In this document: piece by piece, positions 41,372 to 51,287 of the stretch
Position numbering within the stretch: the stretch's first letter is position 1
Layout: each line of letters begins with the position of its first letter
Assembly (NCBI GenBank): GCA_011455275.1
Contig: CP015028.1
Location: 1,958,911-2,022,910, forward strand
DNA from: Pasteurellaceae bacterium Orientalotternb1
GTDB taxonomy: Bacteria; Pseudomonadota; Gammaproteobacteria; Enterobacterales; Pasteurellaceae
Direction: 5' to 3'
Length of the DNA stretch: 64,000 nt
The notes under the pieces: model-generated
What the model saw: only the letters and a program-made list of their open reading frames with translations
The model's database searches: none
Told to the model about the DNA's origin: nothing
Program-made: the position numbers and the translations under genes

Positions 41372-42226
41372 ATGAAACAGTATTTAGATTTATGCCAACG
41401 CATTGTTGATGAAGGCAAATGGGTAGATAATGAACGCACTGGCAAGCGTTGTCTCACAGTCATCAACGCCGATTTAACCTACGATGTCGCTAAGGGAGCA
41501 TTTCCGTTAGTGACAACTCGTCGGAGCTTTTGGAAAGCTGCAATTGCCGAATTACTCGGGTACATTCGTGGCTACGATAATGCCGCTGATTTCCGTGCAT
41601 TAGGCACAAAATCGTGGGATGCCAATGCCAATGAAAATGCCGCTTGGCTTGCTAATCCGCACCGCAAAGGCGAAGACGATATGGGCTGGGTGTATGGTGC
41701 GGTCGGTCGGAACTTCCCGAAAGGCGATGGATCAGGCAATATCGATTTACTCCGCCAAATCGTCGATGATTTGAAAAAAGGTATTGATAATAGAGGGGAA
41801 ATTTACACCTTCTACCACCCTGGTGTGTTTCATATGGGCTGTTTGCGTCCGTGTTTGCATAGCCACCATTTTTCTTTGCTTGATGGCACACTCTATCTTA
41901 ACAGCACCCAACGTTCTGCCGATGTACCACTTGGTTTGAACTGGAATATGATCCAGTGCTACACTTTTTTAGCGTTGATGGCTCAAATCACAGGGCATAA
42001 AGCGGGGCAAGCGTTCCATAAAATCGTCAATGCCCATATTTATGAAGATCAGCTGGAGCTAATGCGAGATGTGCAACTAAAACGTGAACCGCTCGCAGCA
42101 CCAAAACTGATCATCAACCCAAATATCCAAAGTTTAGAAGACTTAGAAACTTGGGTAACGCTAGATGATTTCAAGGTTGAAGGCTACGAATATCACCCAA
42201 GTATTCAGTATCCGTTTTCTGTTTAA
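41372..42226 (+). CDS. thyA: Thymidylate synthase
   Basis: ThyA methylates dUMP to dTMP using methylene-tetrahydrofolate. The 284-residue protein (E. coli 264) shows [18 protein letters not shown], the catalytic cysteine region [32 protein letters not shown] and the C-terminal IQYPFSV. The insertions relative to E. coli lie mainly around residues 85-150. The start is the ATG at 41372; longer in-frame starts would run into the divergent lipoprotein gene. A strong terminator follows 3 bp after the stop. Confidence 0.96.
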   Translation: MKQYLDLCQRIVDEGKWVDNERTGKRCLTVINADLTYDVAKGAFPLVTTRRSFWKAAIAELLGYIRGYDNAADFRALGTKSWDANANENAAWLANPHRKGEDDMGWVYGAVGRNFPKGDGSGNIDLLRQIVDDLKKGIDNRGEIYTFYHPGVFHMGCLRPCLHSHHFSLLDGTLYLNSTQRSADVPLGLNWNMIQCYTFLALMAQITGHKAGQAFHKIVNAHIYEDQLELMRDVQLKREPLAAPKLIINPNIQSLEDLETWVTLDDFKVEGYEYHPSIQYPFSV

Positions 42227-42229
42227 AAA

Positions 42230-42259
42230 CGGTTGGAAAAGGCTACGCTTTTCCAACCG
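42230..42259. terminator. Bidirectional terminator thyA / acetyltransferase gene
   Basis: CGGTTGGAAAAG and CTTTTCCAACCG form a perfect 12-bp stem with a GCTACG loop, followed by ACTTTTTAT on the plus strand and TTTTTAAAC on the minus. It overlaps the end of the convergent acetyltransferase gene. Confidence 0.9.
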
Positions 42260-42788
42260 ACTTTTTATAAATATGCTGTGCATACATCACATCACCAATT
42301 TTTTCAGCATTTTCTTGGGTTTTGACAAATTCAAAACCGCAGCGTTTGGCGACATTATTACTTCGTTCATTATGCACAGCACAACGTAAAATATAATCAG
42401 AAAAAAGTTCATTGGTGGCTTCAATTAGTGCATTCACACTTTGAGTCACAATGCCAACACCTTGTGCTTCAGGCGAAAGCCAATAACCCAAATAAGCCGT
42501 ACTATTTTGCCAATCAATTGGTTTATTAAAACTGATAGTACCCATAGCGTAATCATTGACACAAATCGCCCAAACAAAGCTTTCACCTTTATCTGCTTCG
42601 TCTTCACATTTTTTAACAAACTGTTGAGAATCTTCCAACTTGGTATTAAAGCGAGTCCAATCAACATAATTCGCCAAATAATCCCGATGACGATCAATCT
42701 GTTCAAACATTGCTACACAATGACGCAACGCCAGTTTTTCTAAACAGACTTCAGGGCTTACTTCAATAAATTCAGCTAGTTGTTGCAT
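42243..42788 (-). CDS. GNAT-family acetyltransferase, RimL-like
   Basis: A 181-residue Gcn5-related N-acetyltransferase. The acetyl-CoA-binding segment is GYWLSPEAQGVGIVTQSVNA near residue 100, in the form Q-G-x-G-I. LRCAVHNERSNNVAKRCGF is the usual following helix. The pattern resembles ribosomal-protein-serine acetyltransferases (RimL, B. subtilis YdaF), but the substrate is not predictable. The ATG at 42788 has an AAGAGAG site; the start at 42821 is rejected. Confidence 0.85.
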   Translation of the reverse strand: MQQLAEFIEVSPEVCLEKLALRHCVAMFEQIDRHRDYLANYVDWTRFNTKLEDSQQFVKKCEDEADKGESFVWAICVNDYAMGTISFNKPIDWQNSTAYLGYWLSPEAQGVGIVTQSVNALIEATNELFSDYILRCAVHNERSNNVAKRCGFEFVKTQENAEKIGDVMYAQHIYKKSVGKA

Positions 42789-42853
42789 TTTTCGCTCTCT
42801 TTTTGTTTCGATAATCCCCAAAATTTACGCTCAAAATTCCAGCATTGCAAGCA

Positions 42854-42863
42854 ACAAGCGGTC
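42854..42863 (+). repeat. USS upstream of groES
   Basis: ACAAGCGGTCAGTTCC followed by AAAATTTTGCAAAATTTT, an extended USS 39 bp upstream of the heat-shock promoter. Confidence 0.85.
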
Positions 42864-42901
42864 AGTTCCACTAAAAATTTTGCAAAATTTTCAACCTTGC
42901 C

Positions 42902-42929
42902 CTTGAAATTGGCAATCTAGCCACTAGAT
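42902..42929 (+). promoter_or_regulatory. Sigma-32 heat-shock promoter of groES-groEL
   Basis: CTTGAAA (42902-42908) followed after 12 bp by CCACTAGAT (42921-42929) fits the sigma-32 pattern CTTGAAA-N11-16-CCCCATnT, with a less perfect -10. It lies 60 bp before the groES start. No CIRCE element is visible. Confidence 0.7.
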
Positions 42930-42989
42930 AACTCGCCGTTGTGCTGCTTTCAGGCACAAATCTTTTCAACCTATTTAGGAGCAATCGCA

Positions 42990-43277
42990 ATGAATATTCG
43001 TCCATTACACGATAAAGTAATTTTAAAACGTGAAGAAGTTGAAACGAAATCTGCTGGCGGAATCGTTTTAACAGGTTCTGCTGCACAAAAATCCACCCGT
43101 GGCAAAGTGTTAGCGGTGGGGAACGGTCGCACTTTAGATAACGGCACGCTTTTACCATTAAATGTAAAAGTGGGCGATGTGGTGATTTTCAATGAATTTG
43201 GCGTGAAAGCCGAAAAAATTGACGGCGAAGAAGTGTTGATTTTGTCAGAAGATAACATTTTAGCGATCGTTGAATAA
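42990..43277 (+). CDS. groES: Co-chaperonin GroES
   Basis: GroES caps the GroEL folding chamber. The 95-residue protein begins [20 protein letters not shown], has the mobile loop [20 protein letters not shown] and the conserved [16 protein letters not shown]. The ATG at 42990 has a TTTAGGAG ribosome site; the longer in-frame start at 42939 is rejected. Confidence 0.97.
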   Translation: MNIRPLHDKVILKREEVETKSAGGIVLTGSAAQKSTRGKVLAVGNGRTLDNGTLLPLNVKVGDVVIFNEFGVKAEKIDGEEVLILSEDNILAIVE

Positions 43278-43285
43278 ACAATAGT

Positions 43286-43376
43286 AGTGTGGGTCTTGAC
43301 CCACCAAGATCGCAAATAAGCGGTCAAATTTCTTTTAGAACTTGCAAGTGGTGGGTCAAGACCCACCCTACAAAAT
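43286..43376. repeat. Inverted pair of GTAG-headed REP-like hairpins between groES and groEL
   Basis: GTGGGTCTTGACCCAC at 43289-43304 and GTGGGTCAAGACCCAC at 43351-43366 are two self-complementary hairpins in opposite orientation; the flanks are GTAGT on the left and CCTAC on the right. A degenerate USS (AATAAGCGGTC) lies between them. The unit occupies most of the 113-bp gap inside the operon. Confidence 0.8.
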
Positions 43377-43378
43377 AG

Positions 43379-45034
<1,656 letters not shown>

Positions 45035-45050
45035 CCCCCTTCATCCAAAC

Positions 45051-45079
45051 AAAAGGCTCTGTTTTTACAGAGCCTTTTT
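45051..45079 (+). terminator. Rho-independent terminator of groESL
   Basis: AAAGGCTCTG pairs with CAGAGCCTTT around a 6-nt TTTTTA loop and is followed by TTGCTATATTTTTT. Confidence 0.9.
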
Positions 45080-45107
45080 GCTATATTTTTTAGATCAAAT
45101 TTCCAAC

Positions 45108-45740
45108 TTATTCAGCACGAATAACAATGCGACGATTTGGTTTCAAACATTCTGTTAATTCTTTCTCTGCAACATTATCACACGCTTTGATTTGGTTGGC
45201 TTTACCTCGCCCAAGAGCAGTAATATTTGCTTCAATGCCTTTTTCTTGCAAATATAATTTCACCGCATCGGCTCTAGTTTGAGAAAACTTGAGATTATTT
45301 TTAACCGTCCCTAAACGATCTGTATAACCTGCAATCACAATAAACTTCGCACCTGCTGCTTTGATCTCTGTCGCCACTTTTTCTAGCGTTGCTTGCCCTT
45401 CTTTGCTCAGGCTTGATTTATCGGTATCAAATATCAGATCGCTACTTAACACATACTCTTTTGCGGATGGATCAACAGCTTCTTTTACTGGCGGTTCAAC
45501 GGCTTCTGGTGTCGTAGGTGTTGCCGTTTTTTCTGGTGCTGGAACTACGTTATCCACCGTTGCATTTTTTTCTGGAGTAGCTATTTTTTCAGATGCTACT
45601 GGTGTTTCAGCGGCAATATTTGTTTCAGGGGAGACGGCGGTAGAAGGAGAATTGACGGAGAAATTAGGGCTAATCGCAGAATAACAACCAGTTAAAACAG
45701 TAAAAGACAACAGTGCTGTTAATTTAATACACGTTTTCAT
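45108..45740 (-). CDS. OmpA-family peptidoglycan-binding lipoprotein
   Basis: A 210-residue outer-membrane lipoprotein with lipobox VLTGC at residues 15-19. A long Pro/Ala/Thr/Glu-rich spacer (about residues 35-95) leads to a C-terminal OmpA-like domain: DLIFDTDKSSLSKEGQATLE, IVIAGYTDRLGTVKNNLKFS and ECLKPNRRIVIRAE. The GYTDR aspartate and the following arginine are the usual mDAP-binding residues. The CDN...ECL cysteine pair matches Pasteurellaceae P5/OmpA proteins, but the beta-barrel is absent. It is convergent with groEL and divergent from uvrD. Confidence 0.9.
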   Translation of the reverse strand: MKTCIKLTALLSFTVLTGCYSAISPNFSVNSPSTAVSPETNIAAETPVASEKIATPEKNATVDNVVPAPEKTATPTTPEAVEPPVKEAVDPSAKEYVLSSDLIFDTDKSSLSKEGQATLEKVATEIKAAGAKFIVIAGYTDRLGTVKNNLKFSQTRADAVKLYLQEKGIEANITALGRGKANQIKACDNVAEKELTECLKPNRRIVIRAE

Positions 45741-45887
45741 ATTCAGATCCTTAAAAATAAAATCGCTATCTATTAATAGCTTGAATTAATAGTAAATTCT
45801 TCTTTCTTAAAAGGCAATATCACCACCAGATAAACCATCTTGGAATTCCAAAATTTCTAACTGATTTGCAAAATTTATGAGAAATCT

Positions 45888-45897
45888 GACCGCTTGT
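45888..45897 (-). repeat. USS upstream of uvrD
   Basis: GACCGCTTGT preceded by TTTGCAAAATTTATGAG, ending 4 bp before the uvrD -10 element. Confidence 0.85.
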
Positions 45898-45901
45898 ACG
45901 C

Positions 45902-45935
45902 TATAATGCCCGCCATTTACTGTATAAAATCACAG
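45902..45935 (+). promoter_or_regulatory. uvrD promoter -10 element and LexA (SOS) box
   Basis: TATAAT at 45902-45907 is a perfect -10 element; the -35 is weak and overlaps the USS. CTG-TATAAAATCA-CAG at 45920-45935 fits the LexA box rule CTG-N10-CAG with an AT-rich centre, and is preceded by TA as in TACTG. It lies between the -10 and the ribosome site, so LexA binding would block transcription of uvrD. Confidence 0.65.
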
Positions 45936-45947
45936 AAAGGCAGCACG

Positions 45948-48128
45948 ATGGATTTTTCTTTATTACTGGATGGATTGAACGATAAACAGCGAGAAGCGGT
46001 AGCCGCACCGCTTGGCAACTATTTAGTGTTGGCAGGTGCAGGCAGCGGTAAAACACGGGTCCTGACCCACCGCATTGCGTGGTTGATTGGCGTGGAAAAT
46101 GTCCTCGAAAGCAATATTTTAGCGGTGACATTTACCAACAAAGCCGCCACCGAAATGCGTCATCGGATTGAATTTACCCTATCGCAAGCCAGCACGCAAC
46201 GCCTATTCGGGATGTGGGTTGGCACTTTCCATAGCATCGCTAACCGTTTGTTGCGTTCGCACTATCTTGATGCCAACTTGCCGCAAGATTTTCAGATTAT
46301 GGACAGCGAAGATCAAATTCGCCTGATCAAACGCTTGCTCAAGCTACATAATATTGATGAGAAATACTATCCACCAAAGCAAGTGGCGTGGTTTATTAAC
46401 GCTCAAAAAGATAAAGGATTACGGGCAGAAAAAGTGCCAGCGGACGATGAAAATGGTCAAAAATTAGTGCAGATTTACCAAATTTATCAAGATGCGTGCG
46501 ATCGGGCGGGTTTAGTTGATTTTGCCGAATTGCTCATTCGTACTTACGAACTCTTGAAATTTAACCCCTTGATTTTACAACGTTATCAACAACGTTTCCG
46601 CCAAATCCTGATCGATGAGTTTCAAGACACTAACAATATCCAATACGATTTGATCCGCTTGCTTGCGGGCGAAACGGGCAATGTGATGATCGTCGGCGAT
46701 GACGACCAGTCAATCTACGGCTGGCGTGGAGCGCAAGTTGAAAATATCCAACGCTTTTTAAACGATTACCCAAAAGCTGAAACCATTCGTCTTGAGCAAA
46801 ATTACCGCTCAACAGGGCATATTTTAGGCTCGGCAAATGCGTTAATCGCCAACAACGACAACCGTTTAGGCAAAAATCTCTGGACCGACAGCGGCAACGG
46901 CGAGCCTGTCGATATTTATTGTGCTTTCAATGAGTTAGACGAAGCCCGCTTCGTTGCCGCCCAAATCAAACAGTGGAAAGAAGACGAAGGCGAGCTGAGC
47001 GATTGTGCGGTGCTGTATCGCAGCAACAGCCAATCTCGTGTGATTGAAGAAGCCCTAATCCAAGCCAGCATTCCTTACCGCATTTATGGTGGTATGCGGT
47101 TCTTCGAACGGCAAGAGATCAAAGATGCCTTGGCATACCTACGTTTAATCGCCAATCGCCAAGACGATGCGGCTTTTGAACGGGTGGTCAATACCCCGCC
47201 ACGCAGTATCGGCGAACGCACACTTGATACCTTACGCCAACTCACCCGCTCCCGCCAAATCACTTTGTGGCAGGCAATTCAAATTGCGGTGAATGAACAG
47301 CATCTTTCTGGGCGAGCAGCTTCTGCTTTGCTGCGTTTTGTTGAACTGATCAACGCCTTGGAGCAAGAAACGGAGCAGATGCCATTATTTGAACAGACCG
47401 ATTTTGTAATCAAAAAATCGGGGCTATATGAAATGTATAAACAAGAAAAAGGCGAGAAAGGCGAGGTGCGGATTGAAAACTTAGAAGAGCTCGTCTCCGC
47501 CGCCCGTGAATTTAATAAACCTGATGAAACGGAAGAGATGAGCGATCTCACCGCATTCTTAACCCACGCCTCACTCGAAGCAGGCGAAGCCCAAGCCTCG
47601 CCGCATCAAGATTATGTCGAATTGATGACTCTCCATTCCGCCAAAGGGTTGGAGTTTCCACGGGTGTTTATGGTCGGCGTGGAAGAAGGCATTTTCCCAA
47701 GCGGAATGAGCCACGATCCTGACCGTTTGCAAGAAGAACGCCGCTTGGCGTACGTTGGCATCACCCGTGCTAAACGCAAACTGACCATCAGCTATGCCGA
47801 AAGCCGCCGTTTGTATGGCAAAGAAGAACGGCATATTCCGTCTCGTTTCATCGCCGAATTGCCTGAAGAGCACACTCGGGAAGTCCGGTTGCGGGGCAAC
47901 ATCAACCGCCCAGCCAATTTCGGATTTGCAAAAAATTCGCCGAAACCGACCGCTTGTTTAAGCGATAACGAATGGAAAATGGGGCAAAAAGTGCTGCATA
48001 GCAAATTTGGGCAAGGCACAATCATCAACGTGGAAGGCAGTGGTGAGCAAACCCGCTTGCAAATCGCCTTTGTACAACAAGGGATTAAGTGGCTGATCGC
48101 CAAAGTCGCCAAACTGGAGCGAGTGTGA
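45948..48128 (+). CDS. uvrD: DNA helicase II UvrD
   Basis: UvrD is a superfamily 1 helicase that unwinds DNA in excision and mismatch repair. The 726-residue protein (E. coli 720) has Walker A AGAGSGKTRVLTHRI, motif II QILIDEFQDTNNIQYDLI, motif III DDQSIYGWRGA, motif VI LAYVGITRAKRKL and a C-terminal Tudor-like domain (GQKVLHSKFGQGTIINVEG). The ATG at 45948 gives MDFSLLLDGLNDKQREAV; the start at 45894 would include the promoter. A USS core at 47948 is read as PKPTACLS just before the Tudor domain. Confidence 0.96.
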   Translation: MDFSLLLDGLNDKQREAVAAPLGNYLVLAGAGSGKTRVLTHRIAWLIGVENVLESNILAVTFTNKAATEMRHRIEFTLSQASTQRLFGMWVGTFHSIANRLLRSHYLDANLPQDFQIMDSEDQIRLIKRLLKLHNIDEKYYPPKQVAWFINAQKDKGLRAEKVPADDENGQKLVQIYQIYQDACDRAGLVDFAELLIRTYELLKFNPLILQRYQQRFRQILIDEFQDTNNIQYDLIRLLAGETGNVMIVGDDDQSIYGWRGAQVENIQRFLNDYPKAETIRLEQNYRSTGHILGSANALIANNDNRLGKNLWTDSGNGEPVDIYCAFNELDEARFVAAQIKQWKEDEGELSDCAVLYRSNSQSRVIEEALIQASIPYRIYGGMRFFERQEIKDALAYLRLIANRQDDAAFERVVNTPPRSIGERTLDTLRQLTRSRQITLWQAIQIAVNEQHLSGRAASALLRFVELINALEQETEQMPLFEQTDFVIKKSGLYEMYKQEKGEKGEVRIENLEELVSAAREFNKPDETEEMSDLTAFLTHASLEAGEAQASPHQDYVELMTLHSAKGLEFPRVFMVGVEEGIFPSGMSHDPDRLQEERRLAYVGITRAKRKLTISYAESRRLYGKEERHIPSRFIAELPEEHTREVRLRGNINRPANFGFAKNSPKPTACLSDNEWKMGQKVLHSKFGQGTIINVEGSGEQTRLQIAFVQQGIKWLIAKVAKLERV

Positions 48129-48880
48129 TGCAAAGCATTTACGACAACCCAATTTTCTTTGAACGCTATTTAAAATTGCGAGAAAACCCAAATAGCGTCA
48201 ATGAGTTAGTTGAAAAGCCAACGATGTTTTCGTTACTGCCCGATCTCAACGGCAAAACGGTGCTCGATCTCGGCTGCGGCGTGGGCGAACATCTGCAAGC
48301 CTATTTGCAACTCGGGGCAAAAAAAGTGGTGGGCTTAGATCTGTCTGAAGCGATGATCACCGAAGCCACACGCAAATTTGCAAAAAATGGCTGGGATCCG
48401 ACCGCTTACCGTTTCTATAATCTGTCAATGCAGCAGTTGGATCAAATTGAAGAAGGCGAATTTGATCTAATCACCAGTTCTTTTGCATTTCACTATATTG
48501 AAGATTTCCCCGATCTGCTTACCAAAATCCGCCAAAAACTCAAACCGAATGGCACGCTGATTTTTTCCCAAGAACACCCGATCACTACCTGCTTTCGTGG
48601 CGGAGAACGTTGGGAAAAGGACACTCAAAACCAGCAAATTGCCTATCGGCTGAATTTTTATCGAGACGAAGGCGAGCGGGATCGCAACTGGTTTAAACAA
48701 CCGTTTAAAACCTACCACCGCACCACCGCAACCATTTTCAACCAGTTGATCCAAGCGGATTTTGAGATTATACAAGTGGAAGAACCAATGCTTGCCAATC
48801 AGCCTGAATGGCACAATGAATTTAAAGATTTACAGCACCGCCCGATTTTACTGTTTGTAAAATCAGTGCGAAAAAGCTGA
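48128..48880 (+). CDS. SAM-dependent class I methyltransferase
   Basis: A 250-residue methyltransferase of unknown substrate. GKTVLDLGCGVGEHLQAYLQ near residue 40 is the SAM-binding motif I, VVGLDLSEAMI motif II and FDLITSSFAFHYIEDFPDLL motif IV. NGTLIFSQEHPITTC follows. It starts in the overlap TGATG with the uvrD stop and so is translationally coupled to it. A near-USS inside the gene (about 48397) is read as DPTAYRF. Confidence 0.85.
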   Translation: MQSIYDNPIFFERYLKLRENPNSVNELVEKPTMFSLLPDLNGKTVLDLGCGVGEHLQAYLQLGAKKVVGLDLSEAMITEATRKFAKNGWDPTAYRFYNLSMQQLDQIEEGEFDLITSSFAFHYIEDFPDLLTKIRQKLKPNGTLIFSQEHPITTCFRGGERWEKDTQNQQIAYRLNFYRDEGERDRNWFKQPFKTYHRTTATIFNQLIQADFEIIQVEEPMLANQPEWHNEFKDLQHRPILLFVKSVRKS

Positions 48881-49203
48881 TTTTTCTATCCACATCGTCT
48901 GTGGATAACTTTGTGGATTAGTTTTTTAAAAGTAGGCTAATCCATTGTCTTATCTAGGATCTTTCAAGGCTCTTTACAATTGGTTGCAAAATGACATTTT
49001 CTTTAAAATCAATATGTTATATTTTGACTAGAGCTTTTAAACAAATTTTTTGCACTTTTTTTCGCTTTTGGTTCTTGACATCCTTAGCCTGTGCAAAACT
49101 TCATAAGTTGGGGATTTATTTTCGAGTGTGAAGTAAAACGATAACTGTTTGTTGCATATCACGAAAATAAAAACACGGTCAAAAATTGTGCATTTTTGGA
49201 GCA
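48881..49203. other. Gene-free AT-rich stretch with DnaA-box-like cluster
   Basis: This is the only gap over 300 bp. Its left end holds three DnaA-box-like 9-mers within 35 bp: CTATCCACA at 48886, TTATCCACA (minus strand, 48900-48908, a perfect consensus) and TAATCCACA (minus strand, 48912-48920). The first two also form a 7-bp hairpin that could terminate the methyltransferase gene. GGATTAG/CTAATCC forms a second hairpin near 48915-48945. The remaining 250 bp are AT-rich. I found no ORF, tRNA or convincing small-RNA promoter. Confidence 0.5.
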
Positions 49204-49231
49204 AAAAGGAAGTAACGCTTCACTTCCTTTT
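49204..49231 (-). terminator. Rho-independent terminator of tsaD
   Basis: AAAAGGAAGT and ACTTCCTTTT form a perfect 10-bp stem with an 8-nt loop. On the minus strand it ends in TTTTTGC, 18 bp after the tsaD stop. Confidence 0.85.
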
Positions 49232-49249
49232 ATGAACAAATTTTTGATA

Positions 49250-50281
49250 TTACTCAATCGCTGGGAGTTCAGTCATCGCCCAACGGGGTTTTACGCTGAC
49301 CGCAAGATCCGTTTGCTCACCATTTTTCAGACGTAAAAAACCTGCGTAGGCGATCATCGCACCGTTATCGGTACAAAATTGTGGGCGTGGATAGAACACT
49401 TCACCGCCGATCTGTTTCATTAGATCTGCGAGAGCTGCCCGCAACTGTTTATTGGCACTGACACCACCTGCAATCACTAAGCGTTTATAACCCGTTTGTT
49501 GCAAAGCTCGGCGGCATTTGATCAATAACGTGTCAATCACGGCTTGTTGGAAAGCGTGGGCGATGTCGCAGCGAGTTTGTTCATCTAATTCGCCGTTTTC
49601 GCTCAGATTCGCATTGATGGTATTTGCTGCAAAGGTTTTTAGCCCCGAAAAGCTGAAATCTAACCCTGGGCGATCAGTCATTGGACGGGGGAAATGAAAA
49701 CGTTCAGGCGTACCCTTTTCAGCCAATTTCGCCAAGGCTGCACCACCAGGGTAATCAAGTCCGAGCAATTTTGCGGTTTTGTCGAAAGCTTCGCCTGCGG
49801 CATCGTCAATAGATTCGCCTAATAATTCATATTCCCCTATATTATCGACCTTCACCAACTGGGTGTGTCCGCCCGAAACTAACAAGGCCACAAACGGAAA
49901 CTCGGGCGGGTTTTCTTCTAACATCGGGGCGAGCAAATGCCCTTCCATATGGTGTACACCCAAGGCAGGCACTTGCCACGCATAGGCTAATGAACGGGCA
50001 ATCGTTGAGCCAACTAGCAACGCCCCAACGAGCCCTGGTCCTGCGGTATATGCCACCCCGTCAATATCGCAAGCGGTCAAATTCGCTTCTTTTAACGCTG
50101 CGTCAATCAAAGGTAAGGTTTTGCGAATATGATCACGAGAGGCTAATTCAGGTACTACGCCACCGTAATCAGCGTGCATCTCAATTTGGCTATAAAGTTG
50201 GTTGGCAATCAGCCCTTGTTGTTCATCATAAATCGCAACGCCCGTTTCATCACAGGACGTTTCAATTCCAAGAATTTTCAT
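49250..50281 (-). CDS. tsaD: TsaD, tRNA threonylcarbamoyladenosine transferase subunit
   Basis: TsaD (Gcp, YgjD) transfers the threonylcarbamoyl group to A37 of ANN-decoding tRNAs together with TsaB and TsaE. The 343-residue protein has [19 protein letters not shown], the metal-binding [12 protein letters not shown] near residue 110, [14 protein letters not shown] and the C-terminal [12 protein letters not shown]. The ATG at 50281 is chosen over an in-frame TTG at 50290. A near-USS at 50069 is read as NLTACDIDG. Confidence 0.97.
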   Translation of the reverse strand: MKILGIETSCDETGVAIYDEQQGLIANQLYSQIEMHADYGGVVPELASRDHIRKTLPLIDAALKEANLTACDIDGVAYTAGPGLVGALLVGSTIARSLAYAWQVPALGVHHMEGHLLAPMLEENPPEFPFVALLVSGGHTQLVKVDNIGEYELLGESIDDAAGEAFDKTAKLLGLDYPGGAALAKLAEKGTPERFHFPRPMTDRPGLDFSFSGLKTFAANTINANLSENGELDEQTRCDIAHAFQQAVIDTLLIKCRRALQQTGYKRLVIAGGVSANKQLRAALADLMKQIGGEVFYPRPQFCTDNGAMIAYAGFLRLKNGEQTDLAVSVKPRWAMTELPAIE

Positions 50282-50307
50282 TAATTTCAATCTCTTATAA
50301 AAATTAG

Positions 50308-50324
50308 GGACGCCATTGGCGTCC
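50308..50324 (-). terminator. Rho-independent terminator of bamD
   Basis: GGACGCC and GGCGTCC form a perfect 7-bp stem with an ATT loop. On the minus strand it is followed by CTAATTTTTATAAG. It lies between bamD and tsaD. Confidence 0.75.
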
Positions 50325-50352
50325 GCTAAATTGCAAAACTTTTCGATGATCT

Positions 50353-50362
50353 CACCGCTTGT
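50353..50362 (-). repeat. USS fused to the bamD stop codon
   Basis: Minus strand TAACAAGCGGTG: the stop codon's last A begins the USS core. Confidence 0.75.
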
Positions 50363-51141
50363 TAGAACTGCTCTGAATATTCTGGTTTGGTAAATGTTGG
50401 ATATTCTTTGCCATTATTGGCTTCAATCATTGCTGCCACTTTTTGTGCAGAATCGTTAATCCCCATTGCTTCAAATGACTTTTGTAATAATGGTAACGCT
50501 TCTGCGGTCGCTTTCGCTTCTGGATGAGCTCGTATCATCTCCTCTACTCGGTTTGCAACCGCCACATACGCATCACGTTTCATATAGAATTTGGCGATGG
50601 TCAGCTCATGCTCTGCAAGACGGTTTTTCATATAGCCAATCCAATTTTGTGCATCTTGAGCATATTGGCTGTGTGGATAACGTTGCACAACGGTTTGGAA
50701 GTTGCCGTAAGCATTACGCACATTATCGACTGCACGACCCGCATCACTCACGCTAAACACATTTTGAATCCAGTTATCCGCTAAACGGGCATTGCTCAAC
50801 CCGGCAAGATAAAACACATAGTCCATTGAACCGCTATTTGGATAAGCACGAGCAAAACGTTCCGCCGCATCTAATGCTTTATAGTATTCGCCCAATTTGT
50901 ACTGTGCATAAATTACACTTAACTGGATTTGTTCGCCATAAGCCCCTTGCTGACCACGCACATCAACTGCTTCTAAATAACGCACCGCATTATTGTAATC
51001 ACCATCTTGCAAATAGGTTTGCCCTTTGTTGTAAAGTTCTTGAGCAGGAATACCTTCAAATTCATTTTTATCAGAGCCCGAACAACCAGCAAGTACGATG
51101 CTAGCAAATAAAATCGATGCCAAAGAAGTGAGTTTACGCAT
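50362..51141 (-). CDS. bamD: BamD, outer-membrane assembly lipoprotein
   Basis: BamD (ComL) is the essential TPR lipoprotein of the BAM complex that inserts outer-membrane barrels. The 259-residue precursor has lipobox VLAGC at residues 16-20 and five TPR units: [60 protein letters not shown] and so on. It is divergent from rluD, an arrangement shared with E. coli. Confidence 0.97.
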   Translation of the reverse strand: MRKLTSLASILFASIVLAGCSGSDKNEFEGIPAQELYNKGQTYLQDGDYNNAVRYLEAVDVRGQQGAYGEQIQLSVIYAQYKLGEYYKALDAAERFARAYPNSGSMDYVFYLAGLSNARLADNWIQNVFSVSDAGRAVDNVRNAYGNFQTVVQRYPHSQYAQDAQNWIGYMKNRLAEHELTIAKFYMKRDAYVAVANRVEEMIRAHPEAKATAEALPLLQKSFEAMGINDSAQKVAAMIEANNGKEYPTFTKPEYSEQF

Positions 51142-51287
51142 AATGTTTTACCTATAAAAAGTGTCTGCGATGAAAAGTTAATGTACAATGCGATTCGACT
51201 CGCCATTGTTCGCAAAGTTCAGACGAATAGCGGCATATTTTATCGGACATCGGTTAATAAAGAAAACAAAATATTTGGAATTTATCA

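Noticed and set aside
46058-46075. CGGGTCCTGACCCACC in uvrD as another REP-like copy
   Set aside because: It encodes the conserved helicase residues RVLTHR just after Walker A, and there is no GTAG head, so the similarity is probably chance.
49074-49110. Small-RNA promoter starting at TTGACA (49076)
   Set aside because: No -10 element at 16-18 bp follows, and no terminator exists on the plus strand apart from the tsaD terminator at 49204.
48881-49203. Chromosomal replication origin
   Set aside because: Three DnaA-like boxes alone are not enough; there are no 13-mer repeats I can define, no dnaA, mnmG or gyrB neighbours, and two boxes form a plausible terminator hairpin.
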